Shown piece by piece: positions 17,844 through 26,813 of a stretch of 64,000 bases of DNA. A model generated the notes under the pieces. That model saw only the letters and a program-made list of their open reading frames with translations, searched no databases and was not told where the DNA came from. Positions within the stretch are counted from its first letter, which is position 1; each line of letters starts with the position of its first letter. The stretch is from Streptococcus vestibularis (GTDB taxonomy: Bacteria; Bacillota; Bacilli; Lactobacillales; Streptococcaceae): positions 1 through 64,000 of the forward strand of contig JAABLG010000009.1 of the NCBI GenBank assembly GCA_010604095.1. Direction: 5' to 3'. Made by a program: the position numbers and the translations under genes.

Positions 17844-17879
17844 TGAAAAAAATGTTAAGAAAGCTGGGGAATTTTTTCA

Positions 17880-18620
17880 ATGACAAAGAAAGAAGTTAGG
17901 ACACTGCTCCTTTTAGGGATCAGTATTATTTTTGCGAACCTCGCACTTCGTTTGATGCTCAGGCCTTTGCCTGAAAATTTAGCCTATCTTATTAAAACGC
18001 TTGTTCTTGGGTGTGGATGTTACTTCCTAGTACATAGGCGACTAGGTTTAAAAATCAAATCCACTCAAAAGATAGGTCTGGCTGAAACCTTACGTGTTTG
18101 TTGGTTGATTATTTTAGCTGACTTTATCTATATTTCTGGGGGAGCTTTGGGTATTAGTAAGGCACCTCATATGATTGGTACTGCCTTGATTGTCGCCTTA
18201 GGAGCCGGTTTTTTTGAAGAATATGTTTTTCGTGGACTCTTCCTTAAACTCGCCTTCCAAGATGGTATTAGGTCTTCAAAACAAATTTTGGGGGCCGTTC
18301 TCTTATCAGCCTTATTTTTTGGATTGGCTCATCTAGGAAATCTCACCCACCAACCTTTGGATGCTACCCTGTTTCAAGTTTACTATGCCTCGGCTATCGG
18401 CATATTCTTTGCTGCTATTTACCTACGCACAGGTAGCCTCTGGTGGACTATCATTCTGCACTTTTTGGTTGACTTTACCAGTGTCCTGATGTCACAATCA
18501 ACGCAGGCTGCTCCAGCTACAAGTATCTGGCATTTCATTCTCTGGTTACCACTCATTGCCATCGGACTCTTCCTCATTCGACCTAAAAAATTGGATGTCA
18601 TTAGACGCCTTAGTAACTGA
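17880..18620 (+). CDS. CPBP-family intramembrane glutamic endopeptidase
   Basis: 246 aa polytopic membrane protein with about 7 hydrophobic segments. CAAX-protease/bacteriocin-processing motifs are present in order: EEYVFRGLFLKL (motif 1 EExxxR, about 118-129), FFGLAHLGN (motif 2, about 142-150) and HFLVDF (motif 3, about 189-194). Such proteins process prenylated or other membrane substrates, or confer bacteriocin self-immunity in streptococci and lactobacilli. No bacteriocin gene is adjacent, so the substrate is unknown. The ribosome-binding site is poor (GGGGAA, 10 nt upstream). Monocistronic, with a strong terminator at 18631-18672. Confidence 0.88.
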   Translation: MTKKEVRTLLLLGISIIFANLALRLMLRPLPENLAYLIKTLVLGCGCYFLVHRRLGLKIKSTQKIGLAETLRVCWLIILADFIYISGGALGISKAPHMIGTALIVALGAGFFEEYVFRGLFLKLAFQDGIRSSKQILGAVLLSALFFGLAHLGNLTHQPLDATLFQVYYASAIGIFFAAIYLRTGSLWWTIILHFLVDFTSVLMSQSTQAAPATSIWHFILWLPLIAIGLFLIRPKKLDVIRRLSN

Positions 18621-18630
18621 CACTTTATAC

Positions 18631-18672
18631 AGCATTTCAAAAGTTAGACAAAAAACTAACTTTTGGAGTGCT
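18631..18672 (+). terminator. Terminator of the CPBP protease gene
   Basis: A 17-bp RNA stem AGCATTTCAAAAGTTAG / CTAACTTTTGGAGTGCT (two U-G pairs), 8-nt loop, then TTTCTTTT. Confidence 0.8.
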
Positions 18673-18805
18673 TTTCTTTTATCGAAATCCCTTCTTCCAA
18701 CCCTCTCAATCCTTACTCTTCCTATAAGACTTGGCTTCATAAAAATTTCATATCAGGTCTTCATTGATTCCTATCAGGATTTTACTGATATTAGACTTCT
18801 CATTT

Positions 18806-18814
18806 TGTTATAAT
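18806..18814 (+). promoter_or_regulatory. Extended -10 promoter of the LysR gene
   Basis: TGTTATAAT (extended -10), about 37 bp before ATG 18851; no clear -35. Confidence 0.55.
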
Positions 18815-18850
18815 ATAGGTCACAATCATGTTTTTAAAAAGGGGATGCTT

Positions 18851-19747
18851 ATGAATTTTCAACAATGCCGCTATGTTCAGACTATAGCTGAAACAGGGTC
18901 TTTTAGTAAGGCTGCTAAGAAACTCTTTTTGACGCAACCCAATCTTTCAGCATCCATTCGTGATTTAGAGGAAGAACTGGGAGTTCTACTCTTTGAGCGC
19001 TCCAATACAGGAGCCAAACTGACTGATGATGGCCATGATTTTCTCAAATACGCTAAACGTATCCTTGGAGAGCTAGATCTACTAGAAGGACGCTATCGCA
19101 AGTCCTTCAAGAAATCATTCACTATTGCCAGTCACCACTATGATTTTTTGTCACTTCCCATGGCTCATATTGCCAAACGATTTCGTAGTGATTATCAAGA
19201 ATTTCAACTGATTGAAACAACAACCAGAAAGATTCTCAAAAGTGTGGAGAGTTTCGAAAGTGACTTGGGGATTATTTACCTTGATGAAGACAATGCCCAC
19301 ATCCTAGAGCGTAGTTTCAAACACATGGATTTGGCATTTACTCCGCTTGGGGAGTTTGAGACTAAGATTTTCTTGGGGCGTCAACATCCCTTGGCCAAGA
19401 AAAAATCCCTAAATCTCAAGGATTTAGAGGGCTATCCACAGGTCCGTTTTCGTCAGGAAAGTTCTGGTATTCACTTTGATGAGGACCCTCTGGAGGTTCT
19501 ACCTGACCAACAGGTTATCTACAGCAATGACCGAGGAAGTGTCATGAATTTGCTCTGTGCCTCTGATAGTTATGCTTCTGGCCTTGGTATTGTCAACAGT
19601 TTTATCAAGGACCAGATCGTCCTAATCCCACTTAAGGACAGTCCCAAGCACACTTTGGGAATTGTGACCAATAATAAACAGAAAAAATCTGCAATTATCC
19701 AAGCATTTATCGAAGAAATCCAAGATAGCTTACTACCCCACCACTAA
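18851..19747 (+). CDS. LysR-family transcriptional regulator
   Basis: 298 aa from ATG 18851, chosen over the upstream in-frame ATG because AAAAAGGGG sits 6 nt before it and LysR homology begins at once (MNFQQCRYVQTIAETGSFSKAAKKLFLTQPNLSASIRDLEEELGVLLFER). Winged HTH at 1-60, then the substrate-binding-like effector domain (about 90-295). The effector is unknown. It is followed 10 bp later by the aldo/keto reductase, so the pair is likely an operon; no divergent partner is present. Confidence 0.92.
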   Translation: MNFQQCRYVQTIAETGSFSKAAKKLFLTQPNLSASIRDLEEELGVLLFERSNTGAKLTDDGHDFLKYAKRILGELDLLEGRYRKSFKKSFTIASHHYDFLSLPMAHIAKRFRSDYQEFQLIETTTRKILKSVESFESDLGIIYLDEDNAHILERSFKHMDLAFTPLGEFETKIFLGRQHPLAKKKSLNLKDLEGYPQVRFRQESSGIHFDEDPLEVLPDQQVIYSNDRGSVMNLLCASDSYASGLGIVNSFIKDQIVLIPLKDSPKHTLGIVTNNKQKKSAIIQAFIEEIQDSLLPHH

Positions 19748-19757
19748 GGAGATGAAA

Positions 19758-20603
19758 ATGGAATTTCAAACACTTAACAACGGCATCAAAATCCCCGTAC
19801 TCGGTTTTGGCGTCTGGCAAATTTTCGACCAAAAGGAATGTCAAAAAGCCGTAGAAGATGCTCTTTCTGTCGGCTATCGTCTGATTGATACAGCCAGTCT
19901 TTACCGTAATGAGAAGTCTGTGGGACGTGCCATTAAGACTTCTGGCATCCCTCGTGAAGATATTTTCCTAACCAGCAAGGCCTGGATTAGCCAGCTCGGC
20001 TACGAAGATACCAAATTAGCCTTAAAAGAGACCCTCCGCAAACTAGATACTGACTATCTTGATTTATATTTGATTCATCAACCTTTTGGAGACTTACATG
20101 GTGCCTGGCGTGCTATGATTGAGCTTCAGCATGAAGGACTTATTAGAGCCATCGGGGTTTCTAACTTCTCAACAGGACGTTTGGCGGACTTTGCCTTGCA
20201 AACTCCTGTTGTTCCAGCAGTCAATCAAATCGAGTTGCATCCCTATAAACAACACAAACTTATCCAGAAAGCTGATAAGGAATTTGGTACCCTAACACAA
20301 GCCTGGGCTCCTTTTCACAGAGGAGAGGATGGTATTTTTCAAGACCAAACTCTGACTGCTATCGCTGAAAAACATGGTAAGACAGTTGCTCAGGTCATTC
20401 TCAGATGGCAAACCCAACAAGGCATTCTGACCATTCCTAAAAGTACCCATATCGAACGGATGAAGGAAAACTTTGATAGTTTTGACTTTCACCTAGACCA
20501 AGCAGACCTTGATGCTATCAGTAAACTAGACCGATACCCTGATGCCTATGGTCCTGATGAAAGTGTAGAACGTATTAAGCATTTATTGAAATATAGTGTA
20601 TAA
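19758..20603 (+). CDS. Aldo/keto reductase
   Basis: 281 aa from ATG 19758, preferred over ATG 19752 because AAGGAG directly abuts the latter and is 6 nt from the former. AKR fold with the catalytic tetrad in IDTASLYRNE (Asp, Tyr), FLTSKAW (Lys) and YLIHQP (His). NADPH-binding C-terminal segment TIPKSTHIERMKEN. Reduces aldehydes or ketones, such as 2,5-diketogluconate- or methylglyoxal-type substrates in relatives; substrate not predictable. Probably co-transcribed with the LysR gene. Confidence 0.93.
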   Translation: MEFQTLNNGIKIPVLGFGVWQIFDQKECQKAVEDALSVGYRLIDTASLYRNEKSVGRAIKTSGIPREDIFLTSKAWISQLGYEDTKLALKETLRKLDTDYLDLYLIHQPFGDLHGAWRAMIELQHEGLIRAIGVSNFSTGRLADFALQTPVVPAVNQIELHPYKQHKLIQKADKEFGTLTQAWAPFHRGEDGIFQDQTLTAIAEKHGKTVAQVILRWQTQQGILTIPKSTHIERMKENFDSFDFHLDQADLDAISKLDRYPDAYGPDESVERIKHLLKYSV

Positions 20604-20604
20604 G

Positions 20605-20630
20605 AAAACGAGTTCGACTGAACTCGTTTT
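20605..20630 (+). terminator. Terminator of the LysR-AKR operon
   Basis: Perfect 11-bp stem AAAACGAGTTC/GAACTCGTTTT with loop GACT. Confidence 0.85.
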
Positions 20631-20779
20631 AATGTTAAAAATGTCTTATTTAGATTGTCCTTGGGTAAGTAGGAGCACCCTTTAAAATTCAAAATAGGGA
20701 ATGGAACAGAAGCCTTATTATTCAAAAGCGCTTCATTATCCTACTTCATCTTGAGGAAATCGCAAAAAACTAAATTGTT

Positions 20780-22783
20780 TTACCCAATCACACTTCCATT
20801 TGGAACAGATGGATCCACTGTCAAGACAGTGAGTTTGCCATCATACTCTGCGGAAAGAATCATACCTTGGCTGACATATTTCTTCATCATCTTACGTGGT
20901 TTAAGGTTAGCCACGATTTGGAGTTTCTTGCCGACCAATTCTTGTTCATTTGGATAGAATTTAGCGATACCCGAGAGGATTTGACGGTCCTCACCATCAC
21001 CAGCATCAAGACGGAAGCGGAGCAATTTGTCTGAACCTTCGACTTTTTCCACTTCTTTAACTTCAGCGACACGAATTTCAACCTTGTCAAAGTCGTCAAA
21101 TTTAATTTGGTCTTTTTCAGACTTAAGTTCGACCTCTTCTGGGATCCATTCTTTTTCTTGTGGTTTGCCTGCGTTCATTTGAGATTGGATGTAGGCAATT
21201 TCTTCGTCCATGTCAAGACGTGGGAAGATTGGAGTTCCTTTTGAAACGACTGTCACATTTTCTGGGAAGCCTGAAAGTTCGAGATTTTCAAGGTCAAACT
21301 TCCCTGACAATCCGAGCTGTTCCATGATGGCATTTGAAGTGGTCATCATGAATGGTTGGATGAGGTGGGCTACCACACGAAGACTAGCTGCCAAGTGAGA
21401 CATCACTGCTGCCAATTGTTCCTTGTCACCGTCTTCTTTGGCAAGTACCCAAGGAGCTGTTTCATCGATATACTTATTGGTACGTGAAATGATATTCCAA
21501 ACGGCATCTAGGGCGCGTGGAAAATCTACAGCATTCATTTGTTTATGGAATTCTTCAATATTTTCAGCCACAACCTTAGCCAAATCAGCATCAAAGTCTG
21601 TAACGTTCTCAACATAGGCAGGCACTTGACCACCGAAATACTTGTTAATCATGGCAACTGTACGGTTGAGGAGGTTTCCAAGGTCGTTAGCCAATTCATA
21701 GTTAATACGGGCCACATAGTCTTCTGGTGTGAAGGTCCCATCTGAACCGACTGGAAGACTACGCATGAGGTAGTAACGGAGTGGATCAAGACCAAAACGT
21801 TCTACCAACATTTCTGGATAGATGACATTACCTTTAGACTTAGACATCTTACCGTCTTTCATGACGAACCAACCGTGGGCAACAAGACGTGTAGGCAATG
21901 GTAAATCAAGAGCCATAAGGATGATTGGCCAGTAGATTGAGTGGAAACGAAGGATATCCTTACCAATCATGTGGATAATTTCGTGGTTTTCATTATTTTG
22001 CCAGAACAAATCAAAGTTACCATGCTCATCCTGACCGTAACCAAGGGCAGTGATATAGTTGATAAGGGCATCAATCCACACATATACCACGTGTTTTGGA
22101 TCTGACGGTACTTTTACTCCCCAAGTGAAGGTTGTACGTGACACGGCCAAGTCTTCCAAACCTGGCTCGATGAAGTTTTTTAGCATTTCATTCATACGAC
22201 CATCAGGTTGGATAAATTCTGGGTGTTCTTTAAAGAAGGCAGTTAAACGGTCTGCGTAATTGCTGAGTTTAAAGAAATAGGATTCTTCAGAAACCAACTC
22301 TACTTCATGCCCTGATGGAGCTACCCCACCAATGACCTTACCTTCTTCATCACGGTAAACTTCTGCCAACTGACTTTCAGTGAAGAATTCTTCGTCTGAA
22401 ACTGAGTACCAACCTGAGTATTCACCAAGATAGATATCTCCTTGTTCCAAGAGACGCTCGAAAACTTGAGCGACAACTTTTTCATGGTAATCATCAGTCG
22501 TACGGATGAATTTATCGTATGAGATATTCAAAAGTTGCCAGAGGTCCTTAACACCAACAGCCATACCATCCACATAGGCTTGTGGTGTGATGCCTGCTTT
22601 TTCAGCCTTTTGTTGAATCTTTTGGCCGTGCTCATCAAGACCAGTTAGGTAGAAAACATCGTAGTTCATCATACGTTTGTAACGCGCTAAGACGTCACAG
22701 GCGATCGTTGTGTATGCTGAACCAATATGCAATTTACCAGATGGGTAATAGATAGGGGTTGTGATGTAGAATGATTTTGTCAT
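20780..22783 (-). CDS. metG: Methionyl-tRNA synthetase
   Basis: 667 aa. Class I synthetase: HIGH-type motif [11 protein letters not shown] (about 14-24) and KMSKSKGN (about 300). The zinc-binding cysteines between them are absent, as in many Firmicute MetRS. The C-terminal EMAP/Trbp111-like tRNA-binding domain (about 565-667, [14 protein letters not shown]...[18 protein letters not shown]) allows dimerisation. Extended -10 promoter (TGCTATAAT, 22839-22844); no T-box is evident in the short leader. Confidence 0.98.
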   Translation of the reverse strand: MTKSFYITTPIYYPSGKLHIGSAYTTIACDVLARYKRMMNYDVFYLTGLDEHGQKIQQKAEKAGITPQAYVDGMAVGVKDLWQLLNISYDKFIRTTDDYHEKVVAQVFERLLEQGDIYLGEYSGWYSVSDEEFFTESQLAEVYRDEEGKVIGGVAPSGHEVELVSEESYFFKLSNYADRLTAFFKEHPEFIQPDGRMNEMLKNFIEPGLEDLAVSRTTFTWGVKVPSDPKHVVYVWIDALINYITALGYGQDEHGNFDLFWQNNENHEIIHMIGKDILRFHSIYWPIILMALDLPLPTRLVAHGWFVMKDGKMSKSKGNVIYPEMLVERFGLDPLRYYLMRSLPVGSDGTFTPEDYVARINYELANDLGNLLNRTVAMINKYFGGQVPAYVENVTDFDADLAKVVAENIEEFHKQMNAVDFPRALDAVWNIISRTNKYIDETAPWVLAKEDGDKEQLAAVMSHLAASLRVVAHLIQPFMMTTSNAIMEQLGLSGKFDLENLELSGFPENVTVVSKGTPIFPRLDMDEEIAYIQSQMNAGKPQEKEWIPEEVELKSEKDQIKFDDFDKVEIRVAEVKEVEKVEGSDKLLRFRLDAGDGEDRQILSGIAKFYPNEQELVGKKLQIVANLKPRKMMKKYVSQGMILSAEYDGKLTVLTVDPSVPNGSVIG

Positions 22784-22838
22784 TTTAATTTCCTTTCATG
22801 TGTTAACAAATGGGCTAACACTGATGATATAACATCTT

Positions 22839-22847
22839 ATTATAGCA
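22839..22847 (-). promoter_or_regulatory. Extended -10 promoter of metG
   Basis: TGCTATAAT on the minus strand, about 55 bp before the metG ATG. Confidence 0.55.
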
Positions 22848-22862
22848 CGTTTTGGACACTAA

Positions 22863-22883
22863 AAAAACCAGACTAGCTGGTTT
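22863..22883 (-). terminator. Terminator after paralogue 4 (238-aa gene)
   Basis: AAAACCAG/CTGGTTTT stem, 5-nt loop, T-run on the minus strand. Nearly identical to the hairpin at 23721-23743, showing the duplication included terminators. Confidence 0.8.
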
Positions 22884-22913
22884 TAAAGCATATTCATTCA
22901 GAAAATCTGACAG

Positions 22914-23630
22914 TTACTTATTACTTTTCTTATAACGCTTAACTGCCTTTTGGTAGTTGGCATCTAATTGCTTAGCATCCTTGCCTGAAAGACGCTTATA
23001 GCCCCGCTTTTCGATGGCCTTTCCTTTTTTGTCAAATATGATTACCGTCAACTGATTACCTTTAGCCTCATAACTGATTTTTCCCTCACTTCGTCGCTTA
23101 TAAAGATCAATCAGCTTTTTCTCCATTTGATCGATATCCTTTTGACTGACAAGTGCACTGGCCTTATAGTATTTTTGAACAATGCTATGAACTTCCTTTT
23201 GGTAGTCTTTAGGAGTCACTAAGGGCTTAAAAGTCCTAGACCAAGCACTAACCTTATAGTTTTTTCCCGTCTCGAAGTCAATAGGAGACACATTGTCAAA
23301 TGACCCATAACTACTCTCAAAGGTATAGTAAGTGTACTCTTTAGCTTCTTGGTCTTCAACACGCATAAAATCCTTTAGCTTTGTTCCTTCATAACCAGGT
23401 TTACCGTCCATCCAGGTCTTGGTCGTACTGTTATAATACTTAGCCGTTTGCAATTGGTAAAGACCATCAGCTATTTTCCCTGTGTGATGCCTCCAAAACA
23501 CATAGCCTCCACCCATTAGACCTAAAATTATTAGGATTCCGGCAATGCCTTTGACTAAAAAACGATGCCATCTAAATTTTGAACCTGCATTAACTGATTT
23601 TTTGTACATATTTTTCTTTTTCCTCTTCAT
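22914..23630 (-). CDS. Membrane-anchored protein of a tandem paralogue family (238 aa)
   Basis: A basic cytoplasmic N-terminus (RKKKNMYKK...), one transmembrane helix (about 30-48) and an extracellular domain about 50-235. The outside domain shares landmarks with the genes at 23761, 24749 and 25989: GKIxxGxYQ, a W/MxDGxxxY segment, VSxIDFE/DY, WSRTxxP, DY..V, DDxK-type helices, YDKKGK and FKRL. It lacks the YFE-N-RKPS cytoplasmic motif of the two middle paralogues. Lysine-rich and probably wall-proximal. Function unknown. Confidence 0.8.
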   Translation of the reverse strand: MKRKKKNMYKKSVNAGSKFRWHRFLVKGIAGILIILGLMGGGYVFWRHHTGKIADGLYQLQTAKYYNSTTKTWMDGKPGYEGTKLKDFMRVEDQEAKEYTYYTFESSYGSFDNVSPIDFETGKNYKVSAWSRTFKPLVTPKDYQKEVHSIVQKYYKASALVSQKDIDQMEKKLIDLYKRRSEGKISYEAKGNQLTVIIFDKKGKAIEKRGYKRLSGKDAKQLDANYQKAVKRYKKSNK

Positions 23631-23720
23631 TGTCCACTGTTTAATGATTAACTGAAAACAACTATCTTTTATTGTAGCAAAAATTATGGAAATATTTCTG
23701 TGATTATTTTCATAAAAGAA

Positions 23721-23743
23721 AAAAACCAGACGAGCTGGTTTTT
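23721..23743 (-). terminator. Terminator after the 285-aa paralogue
   Basis: AAAAACCAG/CTGGTTTTT stem with loop CTCGT, then a T-run on the minus strand. Confidence 0.8.
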
Positions 23744-23760
23744 GATCTTTTCACATTTAA

Positions 23761-24618
23761 CTAGGAATGAAAGAGTTTTTTATCGGCTCTAACATCACGC
23801 TCATATTCGTAATCTAGTTTTTTCTCTTCTTCTTTTGTTAGGCGTTTAAAGACTTTTTCTTCTGAAAGTTTGCCTTTTTTATCATAGATAAGGACAATAA
23901 TTTTATCGCCATTGACCTTATAGTGAACCGTCTCTTTAAGAGATTTTTTATAATCCTTAATGTAGACTTTTTTACTATCGTCGATATCAGATTTAGTGGT
24001 ATATTCGTCCACTTTATAACGATTATCTACAGCCTTCTCAACGACTTTTGTGTAATCGGCCAAAGACATTGTTGGTGTGAGCGTTCTAGACCAGTTATCA
24101 AGACGGAAAGCTTTTTCAGTATCATAGTCCGTAAAGTCAACCAAGTTAACCGCACCAGCCAAGGTGTAGTTATAAAATTTCAACTGATCACCTTTAACTT
24201 TAACAAAGTCACCGTCTTTTAACTTACTTTTCTCATAGGATTCCATACCATCAATCATCTTTTTCTTGTCCTTATCATAATATCGATAAGTCTCTATTTG
24301 ATAAGTTCCCTCTGAGATCTTACCTCCCTGTAGGTGGATATAGGCATAGCCACCAAAAGAAAGGGCAAGTAGTACAACTGCTCCAATAACAGAAGCAATA
24401 ATAATTTTAACCTTCTTAGATAAGCCTTTTTTAGGTGCCACAACTGGTGTCCCTTGTCCAGTCACTGGCCCACTCACCTGAACTTGTGGCTGGCTGTTCT
24501 CTGCCACAGGCTCTGAAGTTACAAATTCACCGTTAGCTTTAGCCTGTTGAATTTCTTCCTCGCTTGGTTTGCGATTATTGATTGTTTCAAAATAATCTAA
24601 CCATTCTGTTTCGTTCAT
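23761..24618 (-). CDS. Membrane-anchored paralogue with N-terminal YFE-N-RKPS motif (285 aa)
   Basis: The cytoplasmic N-terminus carries ETEWLDYFETINNRKPSEEEI and NGEF, then a Gln/Pro-rich linker, a basic patch KKGLSKKVK, one transmembrane helix (about 72-92) and an outside domain with GKISEGTYQIETYRYYDKDKK, the WSRTLTPTMSLADY segment and IYDKKGK. Likely N-in, C-out topology. The motif recurs in the 362-aa neighbour and, as I recall, in other lactic acid bacteria. Function unknown; tandem duplication suggests a surface-exposed, variable role. Confidence 0.8.
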   Translation of the reverse strand: MNETEWLDYFETINNRKPSEEEIQQAKANGEFVTSEPVAENSQPQVQVSGPVTGQGTPVVAPKKGLSKKVKIIIASVIGAVVLLALSFGGYAYIHLQGGKISEGTYQIETYRYYDKDKKKMIDGMESYEKSKLKDGDFVKVKGDQLKFYNYTLAGAVNLVDFTDYDTEKAFRLDNWSRTLTPTMSLADYTKVVEKAVDNRYKVDEYTTKSDIDDSKKVYIKDYKKSLKETVHYKVNGDKIIVLIYDKKGKLSEEKVFKRLTKEEEKKLDYEYERDVRADKKLFHS

Positions 24619-24748
24619 AAGAGTCCCCTTTTTTCATTGATACTCCTATTTTACCAGAAAAATGCCAAAAATCCATTTGACTATTTTCATAAAAAGAAAA
24701 ACAGTACCTGACTTTAGGCCTGATACTGCTTTATTAGACTTATGAATG

Positions 24749-25837
24749 TTAAATTCTATCAACGCTCTTTTTACTGCTACTGCTAGAGCTTGATTTTGAA
24801 TCGCTACCATAGTCGTCACTATAGCCGTAACCATAGTCACTTCCATAGTCACTTCCATAGTCACTTCCATAATCACTACCGTAACCATAACCATAATAGT
24901 CCTTGAAGTCATCGTATTGATCGCTATAAGACTTCAGCTCTTTCTTATAATCCTTGACAGCGTCTTTATAATCATCCCAACGTTTGTCTGCATCAGATTT
25001 ACTTAAACGTTTAAGGGTAATACGTGACTCAAGCTTTCCTTTTTTATCATAAGTAGTCAGAGTGTATTCATCACCATGTTTAACATAAGTACGTTTTTCC
25101 TTCAAGGTATCTTTATATTCTCTTGTTGTTTTTTTAACGACTTTGTCAGCTGCCTCTTTGGTATAGAAGGAATAGTCTTTTCTCATCTTTTTCATGAAGT
25201 CTTTTGTGGCATCTTCGACTTGATCCGCATTTAAAACTTGACTTTGTGTTTTATTCCACGGATCAAATACCTGAGGAACATCCATCTCATAGTCTATCAA
25301 ACTAACATATGATTTATTGTCACTCTCTAATAAATTGTAGGTTCTAGATTGATTATTCTTTACAACTACAAAAGACTGCAAGTCCAAACCTTCGTCCTTG
25401 TATTCATCTAAGCCATCAACCATTTTATCTTTGTCTTCATCATAACGAGAGAGAGAAACGACTTCATAGGTTCCATCTACAATTTTTCCTGACTGATAAC
25501 GCCATAATGAATAGCCACCAACAGAAAGTAAAATCACTGCCACGGCACCCAAGACTGATGCTAAAATAATCTTGGCTTTTTTAGACATTCCTTTTTTAAC
25601 TGGCATGGCTTGTTGGAAGGTTGCTGTTGTTTGGGCAAACTGAGGCTGTTGCGTCATAGAAATAACAGGTTCAGCCGGTTTAATTTTTCTTGGCTCATTA
25701 GCCTGTCCAATTGTTCCAAAGCCATTAGGTCGCTCAAGAATAAACTCCCCTGCTGCTTGAGCTTGAGCTAATTCTGCTGGACTTGGTTTGCGACCGTTGA
25801 CTAATTCAAAGTACTCAATCCACTCTTGCTGGTTCAT
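24749..25837 (-). CDS. Membrane-anchored paralogue with Gly-Ser-Asp-Tyr repeat tail (362 aa)
   Basis: The longest member of the array. N-terminal motif QQEWIEYFELVNGRKPSPAEL...AAGEF (1-34), a linker, KKGMSKKAK, one transmembrane helix (about 88-107), and the shared outside domain (GKIVDGTYEV...YDEDKDKMVDGLDEY...YDKKGKLESRITLKRL). The C-terminus has a repeat tail of YGSD units followed by poly-Ser and KKSVDRI, absent from the siblings. Start ATG 25837 has AAAGGAG. The tail is encoded by 12-bp tandem repeats and is a probable length-variation site. Function unknown. Confidence 0.82.
   Translation of the reverse strand: MNQQEWIEYFELVNGRKPSPAELAQAQAAGEFILERPNGFGTIGQANEPRKIKPAEPVISMTQQPQFAQTTATFQQAMPVKKGMSKKAKIILASVLGAVAVILLSVGGYSLWRYQSGKIVDGTYEVVSLSRYDEDKDKMVDGLDEYKDEGLDLQSFVVVKNNQSRTYNLLESDNKSYVSLIDYEMDVPQVFDPWNKTQSQVLNADQVEDATKDFMKKMRKDYSFYTKEAADKVVKKTTREYKDTLKEKRTYVKHGDEYTLTTYDKKGKLESRITLKRLSKSDADKRWDDYKDAVKDYKKELKSYSDQYDDFKDYYGYGYGSDYGSDYGSDYGSDYGYGYSDDYGSDSKSSSSSSSKKSVDRI
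24831..24878 (-). repeat. 12-bp tandem repeat encoding YGSD units
   Basis: Four consecutive 12-bp units read on the plus strand: three exact CCATAGTCACTT and one variant CCATAATCACTA. Flanking degenerate copies encode YGYG and DYGSD. In-frame 12-bp units mean copy-number changes would not break the frame. Confidence 0.85.
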
Positions 25838-25988
25838 AATAATCTCCTTTTTATTGGTCTACAAGTCTATTGTACCAAAATTAATGATGAAATAGTATTT
25901 GACAATTATCATAAAGCCTGTAAGTTTTTTAATAAACCATTAGGCTACAATTTTCGATAGTAAAGAGCTGCTTGATCGGTAAGTGGGT

Positions 25989-26688
25989 TCAACGCCAGAT
26001 GGCATAATCTCCATAATGATCCCAGCCCTTATGATACTCCAAGGCATACTCATAATCCCCATCATAACCACTTTTGAGTTCTTCGGCTTCCTCTGAGCTT
26101 AATCGTTTAAAAGTTCTACGCGACTCAATATGTCCATCATCAGCATAAACAGTCAGAACGAGACCATTAGGACGCTTTTCATAAGTTCTTTTTTGCTTCA
26201 ACATTTTTTTATAATCGTCTACACACCTCTGGACAGATACTTCCTTTACTCTTGAATACTCCTCTCCCTTTTTAGAAATCTTATCAATATGAGAAATCAC
26301 TAGAGCTTTATATTCAGAGACTGTTAGATCCTGTTTCAAAGTCCCAGTACGTGGGTCAAAAGTCTGTGGGATCTTTTCATCGTGCTCAAATGGTGAGACA
26401 AAAGGTTCCCCATCCCCCACAAAAACATAATAAAATTGAGATTTCATATTCTCAACAACTATAAAATCCTCATATAAGCTATCATTATTCTCTCCTCGCT
26501 CAGTCCAATTTATCAATTCATTGGAATATGCCGATTTAGCCTCGTATTTTACCATCTGATAGGTGCCATCCGGAATATGGTTCTCTTGATGCTTCCAAAA
26601 TTCTCTCTCTCCTATGGCGATTAAGACTGACGCAACAAGTCCAAGAAATAAGATGATACCAATCTTCCATTTTTTTTGCCATAGTCAT
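25989..26688 (-). pseudogene. Fourth paralogue, frameshifted at an A8 tract after the start codon
   Basis: The intact downstream frame encodes one transmembrane helix (IILFLGLVASVLIAIG) and an outside domain (IPDGTYQMVKYE...FDPRTGTL...LTVSEYKAL...DDGHIESRRTFKRLS) homologous to the three neighbours. A strong RBS (AGGAGGGG, 26696-26703) and ATG 26688 lie in a frame shifted by one, separated by a run of eight A's (26670-26677). With seven A's the product would be 232 aa, close to the 238-aa sibling. As read, translation from ATG 26688 stops after about 50 codons. The internal ATG 26555 has no RBS and would lose the membrane anchor. It may be a true frameshift, a slippage or phase-variable switch, or a sequencing error. 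Confidence 0.75.
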
Positions 26689-26813
26689 ACTTCTCCCCTC
26701 CTTATTGGCCTATTCTTCAATACTATTTTACCAAAAATAAGGGAAAAGCTAGTGACAGGATTGCAAAGGAAAAGAGCTTGAAAATATCAACTCTCAAACC
26801 TCTTTCTTACCAT

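Noticed and set aside
23806..23813. TACGAATA match on the minus strand
   Set aside because: It encodes Tyr-Glu-Tyr near the end of the 285-aa paralogue; no downstream gene start at a suitable distance.
24646..24912. 88-codon frame rich in Val/Met/Thr
   Set aside because: Alternate-frame reading of the 12-bp YGSD repeats.
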